A stretch of DNA of 64,000 bases from Bacteroidota bacterium (lineage in GTDB: Bacteria > Bacteroidota > Bacteroidia > AKYH767-A > OLB10), in assembly GCA_016714535.1 (NCBI GenBank), contig JADKDR010000002.1, positions 248,001 to 312,000 of the forward strand, in the 5' to 3' direction. The notes beneath the pieces were generated by a model that made no database searches, had not been told where the DNA came from, and was given only the letters and a program-made list of their open reading frames with translations. Positions 46,832 through 55,219 of this stretch are shown here, in pieces. The stretch's first letter is position 1, and each line of letters starts with the position of its first letter. The position numbers were made by a program, and so were the translations under genes.

Positions 46832-47677
46832 TTACTTGGTTATCGAGTTGCGTATAGAACTCACTTTGGCAGCCATTTCGGTTAGCATTTCTTTCGTAAT
46901 GGATTTAGCATCGGCAGGCTTCTTATATAGCTCAAGCAATTCTGCAAGTTCCTTGTTTAAGCCGGCAAGATCTTTATCGCTACTAAACTCTGAAGTGGTT
47001 TTTACTATATTTTCAAGATGCAAACGTTGTTCCCACACACGTTGATAAAGTGACTCAATAGCTGCTGTGCGCTCCTGATTTTTTAATGAATTCAACGTTA
47101 TATGCTGACCTTCTATCCAACTACCAACCAATATTTGACTGGCAGTAGCAAGGCGCTCATTGCTGCGCAGGTACTTGTCAGTAGCTGCATAAGCCATATC
47201 GGTAATGCGCATAATTGAATCGCGATTTTCAGCGTTTCGCTGAAACGATTCAGCAAATTGATCAAAAGTAGCACCAAGCCCAAGGTTTTGTGCCAACGTG
47301 CGGGTGGTATTAAAATACTTTAATGCATCGGTATTGCGACCGTTTACAACCAGATATCCAAGGTCAACACCAAAAATACCAAAGTTCAAGGCCTGACTGC
47401 CGGCTGTTTTATAATTATCAATATTATCTGTTGAATTTATCAGTGAGCCATCGGCTGGTATATTAGCCTTAGCATATTCATCAAGCACCATTAATGGTGG
47501 TGGTATATTCGCTATGGTATAGCTAAACTCATAACTGGCTTTTTCGTCAACAGGGGTAGTATCCACCGCTGCTACATTGGCAGTACTATATGTTTCTGCC
47601 GTATTGTTAGTGCCGCAGGAGCTTATTGCAACTGCCCCGGCTATAGCTATTGCTAAGCAATATGATGCTTTATTCAT
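46832..47677 (-). CDS. Lipoprotein of unknown function
   Basis: 281 residues from ATG 47677. The longer open frame (to 47812) would add 45 residues that precede the normal lipoprotein signal and would include the promoter itself. The signal ends with a lipobox (AVAISSCG, cysteine near residue 21). The mature part is mostly alpha-helical and Ala/Lys/Glu-rich, with several amphipathic helices and no recognised catalytic motif. I do not recognise a family with certainty. It has its own full-consensus promoter and a terminator, so it forms a monocistronic unit. Confidence 0.8.
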   Translation of the reverse strand: MNKASYCLAIAIAGAVAISSCGTNNTAETYSTANVAAVDTTPVDEKASYEFSYTIANIPPPLMVLDEYAKANIPADGSLINSTDNIDNYKTAGSQALNFGIFGVDLGYLVVNGRNTDALKYFNTTRTLAQNLGLGATFDQFAESFQRNAENRDSIMRITDMAYAATDKYLRSNERLATASQILVGSWIEGQHITLNSLKNQERTAAIESLYQRVWEQRLHLENIVKTTSEFSSDKDLAGLNKELAELLELYKKPADAKSITKEMLTEMAAKVSSIRNSITK

Positions 47678-47718
47678 TTGGTTTTTCTTTTTGATTTTAA
47701 GCGAAAACGTAAGCAAGG

Positions 47719-47749
47719 CAAACGTAATTGATTTTTTAGAATTGACAAA
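47719..47749 (-). promoter_or_regulatory. Full-consensus promoter of the lipoprotein gene
   Basis: On the minus strand TTTG (47746-47749), exactly 19 bases, then TACGTTTG (47719-47726). This is a perfect match to the Bacteroidota TTTG-N19-TAnnTTTG pattern. The expected start site leaves a leader of about 35 bases to ATG 47677. Confidence 0.75.
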
Positions 47750-48013
47750 GCAGGTGCTAAATTTTACAATCTTTATATATCTTTGAGTACTATTCGCGTC
47801 AGACCAATACATATCTAGATAAAAATAGCTGAACTTATAATATAAGTTTACCTATGCAAAATATAATTTTTAGCGCTCTCTAAAAATAAACCGGGATTTC
47901 TTGCTGCTAATTTGTACTATTAACTATGAAGGCGATTTTTTTATGATTCCATTAGAAAAAAGGCTCACAACAGAAAATTGCGTAATAGCAATAAAACTAC
48001 TTATCAATAAAAA
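47750..48013. other. Intergenic region between divergent genes
   Basis: About 260 AT-rich bases upstream of the TonB-type gene. No ORF, RNA gene or full-consensus promoter was recognised. Confidence 0.6.
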
Positions 48014-48769
48014 ATGATGTCAAAAAAATATAGCTGGCTCTTCATATTAATGATGTTGCACACATGCCTCAAATTGCAAGCTCAGGTTTTTGAAGAAAAA
48101 TTTTTCTATGATATAAGCATGAATAAATGCGACAGCACACAAGCATATTACCAGGAAATATTAACGTATTATGACACCACCTATGGCCAAAGCATTGGCA
48201 AAATAAAGTTATTAAAAAAATATGGAGGCTTAATTTGGGATGGAGATTACTCAAGTATAGCAGATCGTAGAAAACAAGGAGTAACCACAACCTTTTACGA
48301 AAACGGTAATGTAAAATCATTAGCCAACTACAACAGCGATTTGCTCGATGGCGAATTGTTATCTTATTATGCAAATAATCAACTAAGACGTAAGGATTTT
48401 TATGAACGAGGCAGGCTGTTGTTTGGCAATTGTTATACCCAAGAAGGAAAAGACACTGCGCACTATGATTATAATATTATGCCCCAGTATCCAGGAGGAA
48501 ACAATGAATTGCTAAAATTTATTGCCGAACAAATTGAATATCCCGAAGAGGCGTTAGATAAAGGAATAACCGGTGTGGTGTACACTAAATTTACCATAGA
48601 TCTTAATGGCAAAGTAAAAAATATACATTTAAAACAACCTGTGCACAAATTGCTTGATTCAGCTGCATTAAAAATAATAGGTAAAATAAAATCGAAGTGG
48701 CTACCCGGATATCTTGATGGCGAACCCATTGAAATGGAAGTAGAATTACCAATCAGTTTTACTTTATGA
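48014..48769 (+). CDS. Secreted protein with MORN-like repeats and TonB C-terminal domain
   Basis: 251 residues with a signal peptide (LFILMMLHTCLKLQAQ). Residues about 75-135 contain two or three MORN-like units (TTTFYENGNVKSLANYNS, LLSYYANNQLRRKDFYERG). The last 90 residues form a TonB C-terminal-type domain (YPEEALDKGITGVVYTKFTI, NGKVKNIHLKQPV). Such proteins lack the inner-membrane anchor and proline-rich rod of true TonB; their role is not established. Single gene. Confidence 0.85.
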   Translation: MMSKKYSWLFILMMLHTCLKLQAQVFEEKFFYDISMNKCDSTQAYYQEILTYYDTTYGQSIGKIKLLKKYGGLIWDGDYSSIADRRKQGVTTTFYENGNVKSLANYNSDLLDGELLSYYANNQLRRKDFYERGRLLFGNCYTQEGKDTAHYDYNIMPQYPGGNNELLKFIAEQIEYPEEALDKGITGVVYTKFTIDLNGKVKNIHLKQPVHKLLDSAALKIIGKIKSKWLPGYLDGEPIEMEVELPISFTL

Positions 48770-49024
48770 TATTGGCAAATGCATAAAAAGGAAGCTGTTA
48801 ACTTAGCCATGCGTGGCAATTGTGGATTCGGCTATACTGTATTTTTAAATATAATTGCCCAGTTATAAACTCAAAATGAAAAATTTTGAGCCACGAGAAT
48901 TTTAATTATTGTTCGCTATGCATTGAATAATTTTCTGCCTGCAAGCAACTGGTTAAGTTTAAAAAAGCTTGACGAAATTGCACTTTGATTTTTTCTTAGT
49001 TAATTCACCAATTCAAACTACAAA

Positions 49025-51613
49025 ATGATGATAGCTACACTTCAAAATTTCAGAAGTCAAATTTCAGGAGTATTAATGCTAGTGACATTTTTTATAAGTT
49101 GTAATAAAAAGCAAAAAGCCAACATGCCACCACCAACTTCTGTTGTCAATTTGCTTTCGGAAGAAGAACGTGAAACCAGATTCGAAAATTGGTATGATTG
49201 GTTGCACAAAACAGCACCGGGCACTAACTGGAAAAAAATTGAAGAACAAAACATGCTGACCGATGCGGCATTAAAACAATCGCAACCGATGGAAATGATG
49301 GACGCATTTGCCAATGGTCAAATACAAGCAACATGGAGTGAGAGAGGCAGCCTAAATCAGGCAGGAAGGTGCATTGCCCTTGACTATTATAAACCGCTAA
49401 ACCGAATTTATACTATTGGCGATGGCGGTGCTTTGTACCGTGGTGTGCCCGATAGCTCCAATTGGATTTCGGTAAACCATAATTATAAATTTAATAACCG
49501 CGTATTAAAGGTTGTAAAAAACAACAATAATCAGCCGCGCATTATTACTGCTGTTGGCGAAAACATTTTGTACAGCGATAACAATGGTACTAGTTTTAAT
49601 ACCTCAACGGGAATTAGTTTTCCGGTTAGTTGGGGCGGCAACTTTGTACATCAGGTAGTTGGCGTAGATGATAGTCTGCGCACGTTGTATGCAGTTACCC
49701 GTGCATGGGACTCAGGGCCTTGGGCACCAAGGTACTGGCTTTACAGAAGCACCAATAAAGGAAACTCCTGGACTAAAATATTTACTTTCAATTCAGGTAG
49801 CGACAACCGCCTTCAATTGTGGGTGCCCTATGGCAGCACAAAATTAGTGTATGCTTTAACGAACGAATCAGGGGGTTCTACCTCTATGTTATATGAGATA
49901 AAAGGAATAAATGTAGCCATCAAAAATACGAGCAATCAATTGCCTGTAAATACCAACCTCGACTTTAAAGGTATTAAGGTTGGCACAAAATATTTATTTT
50001 TTGCATTATGCAATAACAGCGTCTATAAGAGCAACAACTTTGGCGCCAACTGGGCATTGATGGGCACTACACCCGAGAATGTTAGTGTAATGGGAGTTTC
50101 GATAGTAGATAGCAACCGTATTTTTACCGGAGGGGTAAATGCATTTAGAAGTTATAATGGTGGTTTAAACTTTACCAAAATAAATGAATGGTGGGAATAC
50201 TACAGCAACATCAATGGTAAGCTTCATGCCGATCTTTTTAACTTTCAGTTTTATAAGAGAAACAATGGTACAGAATTCGGAATTATAAATTGCGATGGTG
50301 GTATGTGGCGCAGCGAAAACTACTTATCGAGCGTTACCAACATTAGTTTAACAGGGCTAAATATTTCTCAGTATTACGATGTTTTGTACGATCCTTCGAA
50401 CAGTAATTATATGTATGCAGGGTCTCAGGACCAAGGCTTTCAGCGCAGCAATACTGCGCTTGTACCAGGTAAAATAAATTTTGAACAAGTAATTAGTGGC
50501 GACTATGGCAAGATGCAGCTTACCCGCAACAACCAAACACTTTGGACCGAATACCCGGGCGGAAGTATGTACTACTATTACAATAAGACCGGTCCGTTGT
50601 CGGCCACGTACTCATTGCCCGGCAGCACTAAGCCGCTTTACGGTTGGATGCTGGCAACAGCAAGAGCTTATCCGTTAAGCAACAATAAAATTTATATGGG
50701 CGGAGGCAACATCAATGGTGGTTCAGGATCATATATAGCCACGTTGACAGGAAGTAGCAACGCAATCAGCGCAACCCAAATTAATTATGATTTCAGAGCG
50801 AACTCTTCCAATGGAACATCGGGTATTGCGGCAATTGCTACCACTCCGGTTGATGCCAACCGCATCTATGTGACCACCGAAGATGGCACCATTTTTTACA
50901 GTACCAATGCAGGCAGCAGTTGGACAAAAAATTCAAGTTTCACTGGCCCCGGACCTTTTTATATTACCGGCAACGCATTACTTGCTTCAAAGAAAAATGC
51001 GAACACCGTGTGGCTTGGTGGCGCAGGGTATAATAACCCTGCCGTGTATGTAAGTGCCAATGGTGGCGCAAATTTTACAGCAATTACTAACGGCTTGCCG
51101 GCAACACTTGTGTTTGATCTGGAGGCCAATGCTGACGAAACTGTTTTGTATGCTGCTACCGAAGCCGGCCCGTATGCATATATTGTTGCCGATAATATGT
51201 GGTATAATATTCGTGGCACCAAGGCTGCTTATCAATCTTACTTTGCAGTTGATATGGATACTACTGCCAATGTGGTACACTTTGCATCGTACGGTCGTGG
51301 TATTTGGGATTTTAAAATAACTTCATCTCCGATGGTTGCCAATCCTGTGTCGCGCAATTCCATGAGTACAAACAGTGCAGACACTGACAACTATCATTTT
51401 CCGGAATCTTTAAACCTAGTTAATTTACATAGTTTTGCAGCGCAACAACTAATTGATGACTTCACTATTTTTGATTTAAATGGCAAAGTCTTAATAAATG
51501 CAAATTCAAGCCCTGCTGACGTTCAAGCATTACCGGCTGCTGTTTACCTGGTGCGTGTGCAGATAAAAGGGAAAAATTTTGTAAGGAAAATGGCGATTAT
51601 AATAGACAACTAA
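49025..51613 (+). CDS. T9SS cargo with VPS10/sortilin-like propeller and lipoprotein-like signal
   Basis: 862 residues. The N-terminal signal segment ends in a lipobox-like FFISCNKK (cysteine near 26), and the protein also has a C-terminal T9SS type-A-like domain (FTIFDLNGKVLINANSS to FVRKMAIIIDN). Between them, repeats of the BNR/sortilin type (STNKGNSWTKIFTF, KSNNFGANWALMG, SYNGGLNFTKINEW, STNAGSSWTKNSSF) indicate one or two large propellers. Having both signals would be unusual; the N-terminal lipobox may be fortuitous. The JmjC-like gene begins 22 bases later in the same direction. Confidence 0.83.
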   Translation: MMIATLQNFRSQISGVLMLVTFFISCNKKQKANMPPPTSVVNLLSEEERETRFENWYDWLHKTAPGTNWKKIEEQNMLTDAALKQSQPMEMMDAFANGQIQATWSERGSLNQAGRCIALDYYKPLNRIYTIGDGGALYRGVPDSSNWISVNHNYKFNNRVLKVVKNNNNQPRIITAVGENILYSDNNGTSFNTSTGISFPVSWGGNFVHQVVGVDDSLRTLYAVTRAWDSGPWAPRYWLYRSTNKGNSWTKIFTFNSGSDNRLQLWVPYGSTKLVYALTNESGGSTSMLYEIKGINVAIKNTSNQLPVNTNLDFKGIKVGTKYLFFALCNNSVYKSNNFGANWALMGTTPENVSVMGVSIVDSNRIFTGGVNAFRSYNGGLNFTKINEWWEYYSNINGKLHADLFNFQFYKRNNGTEFGIINCDGGMWRSENYLSSVTNISLTGLNISQYYDVLYDPSNSNYMYAGSQDQGFQRSNTALVPGKINFEQVISGDYGKMQLTRNNQTLWTEYPGGSMYYYYNKTGPLSATYSLPGSTKPLYGWMLATARAYPLSNNKIYMGGGNINGGSGSYIATLTGSSNAISATQINYDFRANSSNGTSGIAAIATTPVDANRIYVTTEDGTIFYSTNAGSSWTKNSSFTGPGPFYITGNALLASKKNANTVWLGGAGYNNPAVYVSANGGANFTAITNGLPATLVFDLEANADETVLYAATEAGPYAYIVADNMWYNIRGTKAAYQSYFAVDMDTTANVVHFASYGRGIWDFKITSSPMVANPVSRNSMSTNSADTDNYHFPESLNLVNLHSFAAQQLIDDFTIFDLNGKVLINANSSPADVQALPAAVYLVRVQIKGKNFVRKMAIIIDN

Positions 51614-51635
51614 AAACCAACTTAGTATAAAAGAA

Positions 51636-52484
51636 ATGAAAATTGATAAGGTTGATAAGATTACACACAAAGAGTTTTACCATGAGTATGTAGTGCCTCA
51701 AAAGCCGGTGGTAGTTACCTCTAACGTGATTTCCTATCCTGCATTTGGAAAACTCACTCCTGATTATTTTGCAAAAAAATATGGGCATCTCAAAAAGGAA
51801 ATTAATGGCATAACCTATACATTGGAAGAAATACTGTTTCTGATGAAAACATCCACTGCCGAAAATCCATCGCCCTACCCATGCGATATGCACATAGACA
51901 AAGTTTTTCCGGAAGTACTTGAGTTGTTGCAAAATGATTTTATATATGGAAAGGTAGATCGCATCAATCATCCGTTAATGCCTAAAGCATTTACAAAGGC
52001 TACTAAGATTAATGAAATGTTTTTTGGTGGTAAAGGCTCTTTCTTTCCGTTTCTGCATATAGATGCCATGTATTTACATACTCAGATTACGCAATTATGG
52101 GGAGATAAAGAATTCTTTATGATACACATTGATCATACCGACAAAGTTTATCCGCGAACAGATAACCCTAAAATTTCATGCGTACGTAATATCTTCAACC
52201 CCGACATTGAAAAGTATCCGAAATTTAAAGATGCTGAAATAAGTTCGGTAATGGTTAAAGAAGGAGAAACAGTATTTTTTACATCTCAGTATTGGCACAC
52301 TACCAAAATACATAGCGAATGTATTAGTTATGGCCGTGTTCATCTTAATCATACTAATTGGGATGGTTTTATGCAAGACAACTACGAATTGTTTAAAAAA
52401 TACCATCCGGGTTTAACTCCTCTTGCAAAGGCGTATGAGTTTGGACTTGATAAGTTAATGAGATTGCAGGAAGCACTCAAGTAG
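51636..52484 (+). CDS. JmjC-like cupin oxygenase
   Basis: 282 residues, cytoplasmic. A cupin-8/JmjC fold with the likely iron ligands H141 and D143 (in FLHIDAMYLH) and H221 (in SQYWHTTKIH). Members bind Fe(II) and 2-oxoglutarate and hydroxylate proteins or RNA-associated residues; the substrate here is unknown. It begins 22 bases after a T9SS propeller gene and is probably co-transcribed with it; a functional link is not established. The neighbour on the other strand converges on it with a 9-base gap. Confidence 0.82.
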   Translation: MKIDKVDKITHKEFYHEYVVPQKPVVVTSNVISYPAFGKLTPDYFAKKYGHLKKEINGITYTLEEILFLMKTSTAENPSPYPCDMHIDKVFPEVLELLQNDFIYGKVDRINHPLMPKAFTKATKINEMFFGGKGSFFPFLHIDAMYLHTQITQLWGDKEFFMIHIDHTDKVYPRTDNPKISCVRNIFNPDIEKYPKFKDAEISSVMVKEGETVFFTSQYWHTTKIHSECISYGRVHLNHTNWDGFMQDNYELFKKYHPGLTPLAKAYEFGLDKLMRLQEALK

Positions 52485-52493
52485 TACTTCACA

Positions 52494-53006
52494 TTATTTT
52501 TTTGAAAAACGAAGCGAAGTAGCAAATCCATCTATAGTGGTTTGCAAATGCATGCTGCTTTTGGTAAGACTTCGGATTACAAAATCAGCCTTTGGCATCA
52601 TTAAAAAAGCTCCCGTATCGCGCACCAATGAATCTGCCATTACAGGTCCGTATATCCGTAACGATTTCTTTCGCTCTTCAAAATTAAAATTGCAATTAAG
52701 CGCTGGCAGCGAGTTGCTCAGCCCGCCCGCAACATATTCCTCCTGATAGCAAGTAGGGCAGTTGATTTTTAAACTTGTATTATTTTCAGTATCCTTTCGT
52801 TTAAAAAATTCGAACTCGCAGGTAAAACCATTTCGAATGTAATTTGAGGTAAGATTGTTATTATCGAAATTAATTTCGGTCAACTCCCATTTTCCCTCCA
52901 ATCTGCCCAAGGGAGTTTTAAGCATAAGCCCACTGTCTTCCGGATATTTTTTACAACCGGCAGATATCAGCAATATGGAAAACAAGGTGAGGCTAAAGAA
53001 TTTCAT
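52494..53006 (-). CDS. Small lipoprotein, lipocalin-like
   Basis: 170 residues from ATG 53006; an upstream TTG at 53018 would add four residues. The signal ends in a lipobox (LLISAGCKK). The mature part starts with LGRLEGKWELTEINFD, a pattern typical of lipocalin-like lipoproteins of this phylum, followed by beta strands and two CxxC-like cysteines (NCPTC). Ligand unknown. Confidence 0.75.
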   Translation of the reverse strand: MKFFSLTLFSILLISAGCKKYPEDSGLMLKTPLGRLEGKWELTEINFDNNNLTSNYIRNGFTCEFEFFKRKDTENNTSLKINCPTCYQEEYVAGGLSNSLPALNCNFNFEERKKSLRIYGPVMADSLVRDTGAFLMMPKADFVIRSLTKSSMHLQTTIDGFATSLRFSKK

Positions 53007-53125
53007 CTTAATAAACAATAGATGGCAAAGTAAGCAGGTTAATGGTTAAGTTCAAAATTTGATTTGGTAAGGGTTACAAATATTAAAAGCAAAAAAAGAA
53101 GAAGCGAAAGGCAGTTTATATAACC

Positions 53126-53464
53126 TTACAAGTCGCTTTCATCTATTCCAGTAAGTTCCTTGTATGCACTATTAAGTTCAGTACGTGCGTGATTATTATT
53201 TAATCGCTCGGCAAGTTTTATTCCGGCCATATAAATACTTCCTGCTTCAACCGAATTATTAAGTCGTTCGTACAATTTTCCTAAATGATAGTATGCAGCA
53301 AGATATCCCGGATGCCGATGCAGCAGTTGGGTAAAATAATTTTGGCTTTCATTTAAATTATCTTCACGCGCATACTCAAGTGCCAATGCATACAAAGTAA
53401 AAGCATCATTTGGCTCCATCTGTAGGAAGTCCTTCAGCGATTCTATGCGACTTTTAATTGACAT
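53126..53464 (-). CDS. Small TPR-repeat protein
   Basis: 112 residues from ATG 53464; ATG 53476 and a further upstream start are possible. Two to three TPR units are visible (DAFTLYALALEYAREDNLNE, LAAYYHLGKLYERLNNSVEA). There is no signal peptide, so it is likely cytoplasmic and acts as a binding scaffold. Partner unknown. Confidence 0.75.
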   Translation of the reverse strand: MSIKSRIESLKDFLQMEPNDAFTLYALALEYAREDNLNESQNYFTQLLHRHPGYLAAYYHLGKLYERLNNSVEAGSIYMAGIKLAERLNNNHARTELNSAYKELTGIDESDL

Positions 53465-53506
53465 GCTTAACTCCATTTTTAAGATTGCTGTTCTTGCGTT
53501 TACCAA

Positions 53507-54609
53507 TATGGTGCCAAAATTAGGCTTCCTCTATATAAATGATAGAATTTTACCATTTTTGAATGTGAATAATACCTACGCTTTGGCGAATCTTATGGAT
53601 TTCGATTCTTAGTAAAATTTAATAATTCTGGAATTTCAAGGTTAATTTCTTCTTCTTTTTCCTTTTCGATAACTGCCTGCTTTCTTTTTAAAAAATTTTT
53701 GTTCAATAGAGTTTTCGAAATGCCAATGTTGTTTCATTTAATTTTGTTGCTACAATGCGATGTTAGGCATTTCTAATTCTAAGATATTAGTTTAATCAAT
53801 GAAAAATTCTAACATCCCTCTTATATTAATTACAGCCAAAGCAAAATATGCCCATAATTAGAACGGAAGCTTATTTATTTAATCTGCTGACTTGATTATT
53901 CTAAATAAATAGTAGTTTTAGGTTTCATTGTTATCCTATTACAAACCCTTTTGAAAAATAAATTGGAAAATGAATTACAACACATCCTCAATGATAACAT
54001 GCTAATAACCATCCTGTATCATAGATGCTTCAATAAATTATCATTTAGGTTCTGCAATAGTTTGATAATGCGGATATTATCGTATTGTAATATCAGGCAG
54101 TGATACCTCATTGCCATTATCCATTTACCCTTTTACGCAAAATCTGAACAAACAACTTGCAAAAGAAATGTAAAACCTGGTTGTAACCGTAAGGGTATAT
54201 GATGTTCTGGTTAGTATAAAGTTGAAAGTCTAAAAACAAACAGAGGTACAAATTAAATAAGCAGGTAGTAGGAAATATATTTGTCGTATTAAACTTATTA
54301 TATCAATTGGTAATAAAAGAAATTGTCAATAGTTTTTATTGAGGTTTAGCAGGCACGTAATTGAAAACGCGATATAATATTAAACCCTGCTCAAGAAATA
54401 GATTTTTGTTGTTACCTGAGAAGTCGCATTCCAGTAATAAGCGTGGCGAAATATTAATTTCGGGCAAGCCCAAAGTTTTCACTTCATGGTTTATATAAAA
54501 GTGTTTTAAGAGCAAGTTTAATTAGATATTTATTTTAAAGTTTATTAAAACCGGACTTAAGAATCAAAGCGATTCAAAAATTACAATTACTAAACCGTGC
54601 TAATTTCTA
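53507..54609. other. Long intergenic region
   Basis: About 1.1 kb of AT-rich DNA with no intact gene, tRNA or insertion sequence recognised. It contains the possible broken small ORF at 53593-53737 and a small palindrome CGAAAT-ATTA-ATTTCG at 54447-54462. This is the longest non-coding stretch of the window. Confidence 0.6.
53593..53737 (-). pseudogene. Possible small ORF broken by a 4-base tandem duplication
   Basis: ATG at 53737 stands in a typical A-rich context. As written it reads 31 codons. Removing one copy of a GCAG tandem duplication (CTGCCTGC on the plus strand, 53673-53680) gives a continuous 46-residue protein rich in K, E and hydrophobics, ending at the TAA at 53593. No family recognised. 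Chance is possible because the ORF is short. Confidence 0.2.
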
Positions 54610-54617
54610 TACATTTG
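54610..54617 (+). promoter_or_regulatory. Candidate -7 box upstream of the DUF7935/mutase genes
   Basis: TACATTTG matches TAnnTTTG and lies 56 bases before ATG 54674. A TTTG box at 19 bases is not present (TTAC). Confidence 0.4.
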
Positions 54618-54673
54618 CAATCGTTTATAATAAAACAAGTCTTAATTAGTTTTAAAACAAAAGACAATACAGT

Positions 54674-55201
54674 ATGGAACAAAACATCATAAACCTGATA
54701 ATGTATTTAGCGGTACCACTAATTATGCTGGGAGCTGTGTATGTGTTGATTCAAAAATTTTTGGAACGCGAATATAAACTCAAGCTTATTGAGCTAAAGC
54801 GGATGATGATGAAAGACACCTTGCCCATGCGTTTGCAAGCATATGAGCGGATGATTCTTTTTCTTGAACGAATATCTCCAAATATGCTGTTGTTGCGTCA
54901 TGTTGACCCATCTACCACTGTGCGCGAAATGCAATTGCATCTGATAGAAACCATTCGTTCTGAGTATGAACACAACATAACGCAGCAGGTTTACATTTCA
55001 CCGGGAGCATGGATAATTATAAAAAACGCGAAAGAAGAAATGGTACGCATCATCAATACTGCTGCCGATAGCCTCAACCCCATGATGCCACATATTGAGC
55101 TGGGCAAAGCCATATTCGATATCATGATACGAAACGAAGAGTTTCCAACCCAAAAAGCCATTGATATATTAAAATCAGAAGTTGGACAATTGTTTGGATA
55201 A
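54674..55201 (+). CDS. Membrane-anchored DUF7935-type protein
   Basis: 175 residues. One N-terminal transmembrane helix (about 7-27, LIMYLAVPLIMLGAVYVLI) is followed by a soluble helical region with a conserved RLQAYERMILFLERISP segment. The family is restricted to Bacteroidota as far as I know and has no established function. It lies 18 bases upstream of a methylmalonyl-CoA mutase gene and probably shares its transcript; this pairing has been seen by me as a recurring one in this phylum, but it is not proof of a functional link. Confidence 0.75.
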   Translation: MEQNIINLIMYLAVPLIMLGAVYVLIQKFLEREYKLKLIELKRMMMKDTLPMRLQAYERMILFLERISPNMLLLRHVDPSTTVREMQLHLIETIRSEYEHNITQQVYISPGAWIIIKNAKEEMVRIINTAADSLNPMMPHIELGKAIFDIMIRNEEFPTQKAIDILKSEVGQLFG

Positions 55202-55219
55202 AAAATAGCAAGAACAGAA

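Noticed and set aside
47678..47812. Upstream extension of the lipoprotein ORF by 45 residues
   Set aside because: The extension covers the full-consensus promoter and precedes a proper lipoprotein signal.
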